Positions 1 to 4,882 of a DNA stretch of 5,044 nt are shown here, piece by piece. Below the pieces are notes generated by a model. The model saw nothing but the letters and a program-made list of their open reading frames with translations. It ran no database searches and was not told where the DNA came from. The DNA is from CAYLYP01 sp964387795. Its GTDB lineage: Bacteria > Bacteroidota > Bacteroidia > Bacteroidales > UBA7960. Each line of letters begins with the position of its first letter. Positions within the stretch are counted from its first letter, which is position 1. A program made the translations under genes and the position numbers. The stretch spans positions 1-5,044 of the forward strand of contig CAYLYP010000141.1 of NCBI GenBank assembly GCA_964387795.1, given 5' to 3'.

Positions 1-248
1 TTATCAAGGAAAGGTTTTCCATATTGGTCGTAACTAATCCCGCTCACATTGTGCCAATCGATAAGATGAGGCAGTATCATACGATAACTAAGCCAATGAA
101 GCTTGCGGCTTTCACTGGTAAGAGCGCTAAAAATTTCTGTTTCGGCAGGAGTAAGAGTCAGGCGCTGATACAACTCATCGACACTCTCCGATATTTCCCA
201 TACGCCAATATTGGCATTAGGAACGCTTTTTTTCAGAAACAAACCCAT
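1..248 (-). CDS. 4'-phosphopantetheinyl transferase superfamily protein, N-terminal part
   Basis: This is a partial gene: 82 codons read leftward from an ATG at 248, and the frame is still open at the window edge. Proteins of this family move 4'-phosphopantetheine from coenzyme A onto a serine of acyl- or peptidyl-carrier proteins, in the cytoplasm. The visible part has two features of the Sfp-like family: SESRKLHWLSYRMIL at about residues 46-59, matching the conserved E-R-R/K-x-x-W-x-x-R-x-L helix, and ISYDQYGKPFL at about 71-81, matching the Y-x-x-x-GKP-x-L strand. The magnesium-binding D-x-E motif would lie further along, outside the window, so activity cannot be judged. The start is well bounded: the only upstream in-frame codons before a TAA contain no ATG. 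There is no clear Shine-Dalgarno sequence. It is transcribed divergently from ahcY; from memory the two genes are often neighbours in Bacteroidota. The family call is firm; the carrier protein served is unknown. Confidence 0.8.
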   Translation of the reverse strand, partial: MGLFLKKSVPNANIGVWEISESVDELYQRLTLTPAETEIFSALTSESRKLHWLSYRMILPHLIDWHNVSGISYDQYGKPFLD

Positions 249-279
249 GCAATATCTGTTACTGATTCTTTAAAAAATA

Positions 280-319
280 TAATAAGCTTCAACAACTTTT
301 TGGGAATAAAAGCTTATTA
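280..319. repeat. Perfect 10-bp inverted repeat between divergent genes
   Basis: TAATAAGCTT at 280-289 is repeated as its exact reverse complement AAGCTTATTA at 310-319, with a 20-nt spacer. The right arm lies between the -33 and -7 boxes of the ahcY promoter, and the left arm lies just upstream of -33. Two half-sites about three helical turns apart (30 bp, centre to centre) would suit a dimeric or looping regulator. It could be chance in AT-rich DNA, and no known operator is recognised. Confidence 0.45.
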
Positions 320-329
320 GTTATCTTTG
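299..329 (+). promoter_or_regulatory. Bacteroidota-type promoter of ahcY
   Basis: A TTTG -33 box at 299-302 and a TATCTTTG -7 box at 322-329 are separated by 19 bp, matching the known Bacteroidota primary-sigma consensus (TTTG, about 19-21 bp, TAnnTTTG). Transcription should start near 335, leaving a leader of about 20 nt before the ATG at 356. That is too short for a riboswitch. The gap from the -7 box to the start codon is 26 nt, the same as in front of the ECF sigma gene. Confidence 0.75.
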
Positions 330-355
330 CAAAAGTATAATTAAAAAACAATACA

Positions 356-1777
356 ATGGAAAATATTGTGACAGAAAAATCACTTTCATACAAAATAAAG
401 GACATTTCCCTTGCCGATTTTGGGCGGAAGGAGATTGAGATCGCCGAAAAGGAAATGCCAGGCCTGATGGCAATAAGGGAAAAATATGGCAAGGAAAAGC
501 CATTGAAAGGGGCCCGTGTCACAGGTTCATTGCACATGACGGTTCAAACTGCTGTATTGATAGAAACACTTGTTGCATTAGGAGCTGATGTTCGTTGGGC
601 AAGCTGTAACATATTTTCTACCCAGGATCATGCGGCAGCAGCAATAGCAGCAGCAGGTATCCCGGTTTTTGCATGGAAAGGGGAATCACTTGAAGAGTAT
701 TGGTGGTGCACAAAACAAGCACTAACTTTCCCCGGTAACAAAGGGCCACATCTTATCGTAGATGATGGAGGAGATGCTACATTATTGATTCACAAAGGCT
801 ATCAGGCAGAAAAAAACGCTTCAAGCCTTGAAGTGAAAGCATCAAACCATGAAGAAGCAGTCATCCTTGATTTGCTAAAGCAAACGCTGATAGAAGATCC
901 ACAATACTGGCACAGGGTTGTAGCTGATTGGAAAGGCGTTTCGGAAGAAACTACTACAGGAGTTCACCGCTTATATCAAATGATGGAAAGAGGAGAGCTT
1001 TTGGTTCCTGCTATCAATGTAAATGATTCAGTAACAAAGAGTAAATTCGACAACTTATATGGTTGCCGCGAGTCCCTTGCTGATGGCATAAAACGTGCTA
1101 CCGATGTGATGATAGCCGGAAAGGTAGTTGTTGTATGCGGCTATGGTGATGTAGGAAAAGGTTGTGCCCGTTCGATGAAAGGCTATGGGGCCAGGGTAAT
1201 AGTAACCGAGATTGACCCAATATGTGCATTACAGGCAGCAATGGAAGGATATGAAGTAAAAACCCTTGAAGACAGCCTTGATGAAGGAAATATTTTTGTA
1301 ACAACCACAGGGAACAGGGACATTATTACCCTTGAGCATATGTTGGCGATGAAAGATCAGGCAATTGTATGTAATATAGGACATTTTGATAATGAGATAC
1401 AGGTTTCAAAACTGGATGAACACAAAGGGGTCAAGAAAGTCAACATTAAGCCACAGGTAGATAAATACATTTTACCAGGCGGAAATGAAATTTTCATCCT
1501 TGCAGAAGGCCGTTTAGTAAACCTTGGATGTGCTACAGGACACCCTAGCTTTGTAATGAGCAATTCATTCTCTAATCAAACCTTAGCCCAGATAGAACTT
1601 TGGAAAAACGACCATAAAGTTGGAGTGTATATGTTACCAAAACAACTTGATGAAGAAGTGGCACGCCTCCATCTTGAAAAAATTGGAGTGAAACTCACAA
1701 AACTCACAAAGGAACAGGCTGATTATATAGGTGTTCCGGTTAATGGTCCATTTAAGCCCGAGCATTATCGTTACTAA
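356..1777 (+). CDS. ahcY: Adenosylhomocysteinase (S-adenosyl-L-homocysteine hydrolase)
   Basis: This 473-residue cytoplasmic enzyme splits S-adenosylhomocysteine reversibly into adenosine and homocysteine, relieving product inhibition of methyltransferases in the activated methyl cycle. Family landmarks appear in order: the substrate-domain start GSLHMTVQTAVLIETL (about 57-72), WASCNIFSTQDHAAAAIA (81-98), the catalytic VDDGGDAT loop (135-142, Asp136/Asp137), EETTTGVHRL (197-206), NDSVTKSKFDNLYGCRES with the catalytic Lys/Asp/Asn trio (about 223-240), the NAD-binding CGYGDVGKGCA Rossmann loop (261-271), NIGHFDNEI with the active-site His343, and the C-terminal KPEHYRY, whose Lys and Tyr reach the neighbouring subunit's NAD. 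Residues about 155-195 are the extra segment typical of the long bacterial/plant-type enzyme and absent from the shorter animal form. No key residue is missing. The ATG lies 26 nt after the -7 box; the gene ends in tandem TAA codons. It is monocistronic, with its own promoter and terminator. Confidence 0.98.
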   Translation: MENIVTEKSLSYKIKDISLADFGRKEIEIAEKEMPGLMAIREKYGKEKPLKGARVTGSLHMTVQTAVLIETLVALGADVRWASCNIFSTQDHAAAAIAAAGIPVFAWKGESLEEYWWCTKQALTFPGNKGPHLIVDDGGDATLLIHKGYQAEKNASSLEVKASNHEEAVILDLLKQTLIEDPQYWHRVVADWKGVSEETTTGVHRLYQMMERGELLVPAINVNDSVTKSKFDNLYGCRESLADGIKRATDVMIAGKVVVVCGYGDVGKGCARSMKGYGARVIVTEIDPICALQAAMEGYEVKTLEDSLDEGNIFVTTTGNRDIITLEHMLAMKDQAIVCNIGHFDNEIQVSKLDEHKGVKKVNIKPQVDKYILPGGNEIFILAEGRLVNLGCATGHPSFVMSNSFSNQTLAQIELWKNDHKVGVYMLPKQLDEEVARLHLEKIGVKLTKLTKEQADYIGVPVNGPFKPEHYRY

Positions 1778-1804
1778 TAAGCGTATTATTTTTAAACGAA
1801 TCTC

Positions 1805-1849
1805 AAGGAAAGGGAATGAATTTGTTAATTCATTCCCTTTCCTTTTTTT
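1805..1849 (+). terminator. Intrinsic terminator of ahcY
   Basis: Arms 1805-1822 and 1827-1844 are perfectly complementary over 18 bp, with a TGTT loop at 1823-1826. The arm end runs into seven T residues (1843-1849). It starts 27 nt after the ahcY stop codon. The left flank has no matching T tract for the opposite strand, so it probably works in one direction only. Confidence 0.9.
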
Positions 1850-1944
1850 ATAAATGTTTCAATAGCGCATTAGGCAATAATCAACAATAAGCGAATCCGG
1901 AAAGCTTGAAAAGATTCTTATATATTATTACCAGGCCTGTATAT

Positions 1945-1981
1945 AAAAGGAAAGGGAGGTTACATCCAATAGTAACATCCC
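1945..1981 (-). terminator. Probable intrinsic terminator of the minus-strand lipoprotein gene
   Basis: On the minus strand GGGATGTTAC (1981-1972) pairs with GTAACCTCCC (1963-1954) around an 8-nt loop, with nine pairs and one internal mismatch, followed by a T-rich TTTCCTTTT. It lies about 40 nt after the stop of the gene ending at 2021. The interrupted T tract and the mismatch make it weaker than the ahcY terminator. Apart from this I see no gene or signal between 1850 and 2020. Confidence 0.5.
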
Positions 1982-2020
1982 TGCTAAACGACATTGAAAC
2001 TTTGGGTTTAGGAGCATATC

Positions 2021-2434
2021 CTAATTATAAACAGAAAGATAGGGCTCAGTATAAGAAGTATTGTATTGTTTTAAAGACATTTTTCCAGGGCCTTCGATTG
2101 GTGAACCATCAATCATAAGATATCTTGTCATAGAGCATGAATCAATAGCAATCGGGCTGGATTCTACCTCAATGCGACAATCACTCAAAGGTCCTTCAGG
2201 GCATGCCCTCTCATAAGCCCTGAATTCATCCACAGAATACCTGTAAATCAAAATGCCCTTATAGCCGCCGTTAAGATATATCCACCCACCTATCGGGTTT
2301 AATTCCAGATATTGGGTTGATTCAACATTTATCTGAAAATTCACATAAACATAGGGGATATAATCTCCCTCCTTTTCGTTACAGGAAGCAAGCATTACAA
2401 ACAAGAAAAACGCTGATAACAGATATTTTTTCAC
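2021..2434 (-). CDS. Small lipoprotein with a degenerate Rieske-like domain
   Basis: A 137-residue envelope lipoprotein of unknown role. It starts with MKKYLLSAFFLFVMLASC, a short signal peptide with lipobox LASC (lipidated Cys18), then NEKEGD, an acidic stretch that could act as a Bacteroidota surface-export signal. The rest looks like the Rieske beta fold found in small Bacteroidota lipoproteins: NFQINVES..YLELNPIGGWIYLNGGYKGILIYR, a D-E-F-x-A-Y-x-R-x-C-P segment, a second block IAIDSCSMTRYLMIDGSPIEGP, and the closing LKQYNTSYTEPYLSVYN. In true Rieske proteins the two boxes read C-x-H and C-x-x-H. Here Cys78 and Cys100 remain but Glu80 and Thr103 stand where the histidines belong, so a normal 2Fe-2S cluster is unlikely; Cys86 is an additional cysteine. 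No in-frame ATG exists before an upstream stop: the start is GTG at 2434 (chosen, giving the usual MKK) or TTG at 2440. The fold assignment is by pattern, not by search. Confidence 0.75.
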   Translation of the reverse strand: MKKYLLSAFFLFVMLASCNEKEGDYIPYVYVNFQINVESTQYLELNPIGGWIYLNGGYKGILIYRYSVDEFRAYERACPEGPLSDCRIEVESSPIAIDSCSMTRYLMIDGSPIEGPGKMSLKQYNTSYTEPYLSVYN

Positions 2435-2581
2435 AAACAAGGTTTATTGGATAACGTTAAGAAGCAAATATCATTATATTTTTTCAGGAAAAAAAATAAA
2501 AATTTTTTTTACGATTGACGCAACCAATGAATAAAAATGAACATCTACCAAATAGAATCTCAAAAATAATTGAGAGAGACA
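2435..2581. promoter_or_regulatory. A/T-rich divergent intergenic region
   Basis: This 147-bp gap must hold promoters for both flanking genes. For the minus strand, GATATTTG (2472-2465) matches the TAnnTTTG -7 box at all but one fixed position and would start transcription near 2458, but has no good -33 TTG. For the plus strand, TACGATTG (2510-2517) also differs at one position and lacks -33. Between them lie A8 (2489-2496), A5 (2498-2502) and T8 (2503-2510) tracts, likely bent DNA or an upstream activating element. Confidence 0.35.
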
Positions 2582-3235
2582 ATGAAAATGACAAAAAACA
2601 TTTTAATAATTTTCTCATTAATATCAGGATATTTGGTGTTGCTTGTATTGTTTTTAGAAACAGCATTCAACCCACTGCCCTTTGGTGTCTTTGCACTAGT
2701 AACAATAATCTTTGCCGGTTTGGCTTGCGGTAAACTTTTTCTGCATTCAGGAAATAAAAAGCTCCGTTTTTTCTCTCCTTTTTCTTTTGCTTTTTCCTGG
2801 CTTGCAGTTTTTGTACTCATATCCGGCATGATGGTAATGACCTTTCAGAACTATGTTGCTTTAAAAAGGGCAGAAAACATTATTGAAAAAGTGGACTTAT
2901 ATTTTGAAAGCCATGGAAGCTACCCTACTGAATTGGAACAGATTCAATCAGAAAGCGGAGCTTCCCTGGCTGCCACTTTTCCGGCATTCTTTTACAGACC
3001 ATTTTCTTATTCACAACATACTGATCATTCAATAACAGACAATACAAAGACTTTCAGCCTTGAATTTGACTCCTATTTTGGAACAAAATATGTTTTTGAT
3101 GCCAGTAACGAAAAATGGATCAGCAAATCAAATGATATAAACATAAAACCAGAAAACATTTTTGCACTCAATCCCAACGCTGCCACAGGAATTCTTGGAC
3201 TAGGGATCTTTGGCAGGAAGCACCTTAAGAAATAA
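2582..3235 (+). CDS. Three-helix membrane protein with pseudopilin-like C-terminal domain
   Basis: A 217-residue inner-membrane protein of unknown function. Three hydrophobic segments are clear: about 6-25, 34-54 and 68-88. After the third comes a helix, YVALKRAENIIEKVDLYFES (91-110), then HGSYPTELEQIQ, a phenylalanine/tyrosine-rich segment AFFYRPFSYS, and strands FSLEFDSYFGTKYVFDASNEKWIS. The order helix, Y-x-x-x-G-x-YP-x-x-L, then short strands with a final Y-x-F-D-x-x-x-x-x-W resembles the globular part of GspG-type pseudopilins. However, the prepilin-peptidase leader and the single N-terminal pilin helix are absent, so it is not a pilin; the soluble domain may simply face the periplasm. 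The ATG at 2582 is chosen with the purine-rich AGAGAG just upstream; ATG 2588 is equally possible, and TTG at 2570 is unlikely. It is divergent from the Rieske-like gene and 54 nt ahead of the next lipoprotein gene, with which it is probably co-transcribed. Confidence 0.75.
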   Translation: MKMTKNILIIFSLISGYLVLLVLFLETAFNPLPFGVFALVTIIFAGLACGKLFLHSGNKKLRFFSPFSFAFSWLAVFVLISGMMVMTFQNYVALKRAENIIEKVDLYFESHGSYPTELEQIQSESGASLAATFPAFFYRPFSYSQHTDHSITDNTKTFSLEFDSYFGTKYVFDASNEKWISKSNDINIKPENIFALNPNAATGILGLGIFGRKHLKK

Positions 3236-3289
3236 AACTGTTTGGATCAACCCATTTCGGTATATACCAAATATCATAACTAAAAAGCA

Positions 3290-4099
3290 ATGAAGCAGAA
3301 ATCAGACAACATATTCAGGAAATTCAACTCACTGTTCACAGGGATTGCCATTCTTTTGGGGATAGTAATATTGGGTTCCTGTTCAAAGTCTGATAATGAT
3401 AGCATCATAAGGGATGGGGTAAATATACAGGTATGGGAAGCATTGTCGCAAAACCCACATGAGGTTCAGTTAAAAATTGAAACCTGTGAAATGTATAATT
3501 GTTTGAATTTTGGCATCAACTATGAGTTAAAAAAAACATCATCCAATAAGTTTAAGGTAGAATTAACAAGCGTTCAGATTGAAGAAATATGTGAAGCTGG
3601 CTCTGGTCCTGCCAGGACAGTTATAAGCCTTGGAAATCTTAATCCCGGAGATTATACAATAGCATTTATTGTAAATGACAATGATTATGATTTGAAGCTT
3701 AACATCAGCGATTCAAGGATAAAGCTTGACTTTGCAAATGAACCTGAAGGGAATGACATACATTTGGCATTAAATGAACTTCAAAGGATTCCGGCCCAAA
3801 CCTTATGGGGATCGGTTTCAGTATCACAGTCAGCAAACATACCCTTATTTGAAGACTTTTTCATGTCACTAAATGAAATGGATGTAAACGATTTTACAGG
3901 CGTTGATGGAAACTATGGGTACTTTATAAAGAGCAATAACCTGATAACAAATGTTGACCAAACAGGTGCCATTGAGACCCGTTCATTTTTAAAAAGTTTT
4001 TCAGGTAATCCTGAGCAGATAATCAATCTTGAAACTATATTTAAAGATTCAATGTCTGTCAATTGGTATTATTACGATGGAGAAGTTTTGTATTACTAA
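3290..4099 (+). CDS. Hypothetical lipoprotein, probable beta-sandwich
   Basis: A 269-residue envelope lipoprotein that I cannot place in a named family. Basic residues at 2-11 are followed by a hydrophobic stretch FTGIAILLGIVIL (about 16-28) and lipobox LGSC with lipidated Cys31; the acidic SKSDNDS after it would fit surface export in Bacteroidota. Residues about 45-148 alternate strands in an Ig-like manner: VQLKIETCEMYNCLNFGINYEL, KFKVELTSVQIEEIC, ARTVISLGNLNPGDYTIAFIV and YDLKLNISDSRIKLDF. Cys66, Cys71 and Cys101 lie in this domain and could form a disulfide in the periplasm or outside the cell. Residues 150-269 are a second, less regular part ending in an aromatic VNWYYYDGEVLYY. The ATG at 3290 has no Shine-Dalgarno sequence, as is usual here. 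It lies 54 nt after the membrane-protein gene with no terminator between them; no good TAnnTTTG box is seen in the gap. Confidence 0.8.
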   Translation: MKQKSDNIFRKFNSLFTGIAILLGIVILGSCSKSDNDSIIRDGVNIQVWEALSQNPHEVQLKIETCEMYNCLNFGINYELKKTSSNKFKVELTSVQIEEICEAGSGPARTVISLGNLNPGDYTIAFIVNDNDYDLKLNISDSRIKLDFANEPEGNDIHLALNELQRIPAQTLWGSVSVSQSANIPLFEDFFMSLNEMDVNDFTGVDGNYGYFIKSNNLITNVDQTGAIETRSFLKSFSGNPEQIINLETIFKDSMSVNWYYYDGEVLYY

Positions 4100-4103
4100 T
4101 TGC

Positions 4104-4119
4104 TTTAGGAAAACCTAAA
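4104..4119 (+). repeat. Small hairpin after the lipoprotein gene
   Basis: TTTAGG (4104-4109) and CCTAAA (4114-4119) pair around an AAAA loop, five bases after the stop codon. It has no T tract, so it is unlikely to terminate transcription alone; it might protect an mRNA end. It could be chance. Confidence 0.3.
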
Positions 4120-4146
4120 AACAACCATCGTTCTTTGAAGATACAT

Positions 4147-4260
4147 GCAGTCCGGGCAGCAACGTGTTAAAACCATGCAACTTCACCCAACCATTGCCAA
4201 TAAAACCATTCGCCAAGACTATAAAAGTAATTGCGAATGTTTTGCCCGGACAGCTTTTTT
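4147..4260 (+). ncRNA. Candidate structured RNA, composite terminator or short dispersed repeat
   Basis: The arms 4147-4158 (GCAGTCCGGGCA) and 4243-4254 (TGCCCGGACAGC) pair over 11 of 12 positions with one A-A mismatch, and six T residues (4255-4260) follow directly. Inside, CATTCGC (4207-4213) pairs perfectly with GCGAATG (4233-4239) around a 19-nt loop. Two near-copies, ACCATTGCCAA (4190-4200) and ACCATTCGCCAA (4205-4216), sit side by side. The stretch has more CpG and GC clusters than its flanks. A GTTCTTTG at 4130-4137 is a poor -7 box whose predicted start, about 4143-4145, would fall almost at the stem base. It may be a small RNA ended by its own closing stem, the terminator of the 3290-4099 gene, or a miniature repeat. 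It matches no RNA family that I recognise. The element type is uncertain; the inverted repeat is certain. Confidence 0.4.
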
Positions 4261-4298
4261 AAACTGAGATTAAGGGGTAGCTTTCAAATTAATTTTTG

Positions 4299-4306
4299 TA
4301 TTTTTG
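4299..4306 (+). promoter_or_regulatory. -7 box of the ECF sigma gene promoter
   Basis: TATTTTTG matches TAnnTTTG exactly. It ends 26 nt before the ATG, the same distance as in the ahcY promoter, which places the transcription start near 4312. No good TTG lies 19-21 bp upstream, so the -33 element is weak or an activator is needed. The use of a primary-sigma box suggests that basal expression does not depend on autoregulation. Confidence 0.55.
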
Positions 4307-4332
4307 ACTTTAAAATAGTTTGAAAATACTTA

Positions 4333-4881
4333 ATGGAAGACACCTCAAAACTGATTGAATCCTGCCTGAAAAATGACAGGGCAGCTCAGAAACAACTTTA
4401 TACATTGTATTCAAAAAAGATGTATGGAGTATGTTTGAGGTATGCCGGTAATATAGAGGAAGCTCAGGATATCCTGCAGGAGGGTTTTATCAAAGTGTTC
4501 TCACATCTTGATTCATATAAAGGATCAGGGGCTTTTGAAGGATGGATAAGGCGTATTATTGTAAATACCGCCTTGGAAAAATTAAGGGAAAAGGTAATTC
4601 TATTTACACTTACAGATTTGGAAAACAATCTGAGTGAAATTCAGGATGAACGCATATCAGCTCCATGCAGCGAAGAGGATATGTTAAAGCTCATACAGGA
4701 ATTGCCCCCCCGTTACCGAATGGTGTTCAACCTTTTCGCCATTGAAGGTTATACCCATAAAGAGATAGCCGAGATGATGGGCATAAATGAAGGGACTTCA
4801 AAATCAAATCTGGCAAGGGCCAGAATGATTTTACAGAACAAATTGAAAGACCAATTTGTTATTAAAGACAAGGTAGTGTAA
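4333..4881 (+). CDS. RNA polymerase sigma factor, sigma-70 family, ECF subfamily
   Basis: This 182-residue protein directs RNA polymerase to a specific promoter set. Region 2 covers about residues 11-88, with YSKKMYGVCLRYAGN (26-40), the core-binding EEAQDILQEGFIKVF (42-56) and GAFEGWIRRIIVNTALEKLR (67-86), the part that opens and reads the -10 element. A linker of about 30 residues without a sigma-3 domain marks the ECF type. Region 4 covers about 115-172: ELPPRYRMVFNLFAIEGY, then the helix-turn-helix THKEIAEMMGINEGTSKSNLARAR that reads the -35 element. The length is normal. The next gene starts one base after its TAA, so the two are co-transcribed and probably translationally coupled. A run of seven C residues (4705-4711) encodes the Leu-Pro-Pro turn at the start of region 4. 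The regulon cannot be inferred; the exact ECF group is not assigned. Confidence 0.95.
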   Translation: MEDTSKLIESCLKNDRAAQKQLYTLYSKKMYGVCLRYAGNIEEAQDILQEGFIKVFSHLDSYKGSGAFEGWIRRIIVNTALEKLREKVILFTLTDLENNLSEIQDERISAPCSEEDMLKLIQELPPRYRMVFNLFAIEGYTHKEIAEMMGINEGTSKSNLARARMILQNKLKDQFVIKDKVV

Positions 4882-4882
4882 T

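Noticed and set aside
24..320. 98-codon open frame on the plus strand
   Set aside because: It lies opposite the phosphopantetheinyl transferase gene, whose minus-strand reading has clear family motifs; the plus reading matches nothing and runs into the ahcY promoter.
330..355. SAM or SAH riboswitch in front of ahcY
   Set aside because: The predicted leader is only about 20 nt, too short for any known SAM or SAH aptamer.
1098..1563. Two 68-codon minus-strand frames inside ahcY
   Set aside because: Antisense shadows of a highly conserved enzyme gene.
1906..2118. 70-codon open frame on the plus strand
   Set aside because: It starts with TTG, crosses the probable minus-strand terminator and overlaps the 3' end of the lipoprotein gene; no recognisable features.
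2515..2733. 72-codon open frame on the plus strand, with an ATG at 2527
   Set aside because: It overlaps the start of the membrane-protein gene in another frame. The overlapped frame has convincing membrane helices; this one becomes low-quality sequence after about 35 residues.
2560..2829. Minus-strand open frame opposite the membrane-protein gene
   Set aside because: Shadow of the hydrophobic coding region on the other strand, crossing the divergent promoter region.
3241..3271. Promoter or operator at the GGTATATACC palindrome (3259-3268) between the membrane-protein and lipoprotein genes
   Set aside because: TTTG at 3241-3244 is present, but no TAnnTTTG lies at the right distance, and a 10-bp palindrome rich in TA is easily chance.
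4121..4257. Minus-strand open stretch of about 45 codons through the structured element (contains LLPGLHVSSKNDGCF)
   Set aside because: It has no ATG start, is bounded by stops and coincides with the inverted repeat, so the open frame is better explained by the element's composition. It could be a decayed or repeat-derived frame; a genome-wide BLASTN would tell.
4147..4260. tRNA, 4.5S RNA, 6S RNA or tmRNA
   Set aside because: There is no cloverleaf or T-loop, no SRP GGAAG tetraloop region and no tag frame, and the unit is too short for 6S or tmRNA.
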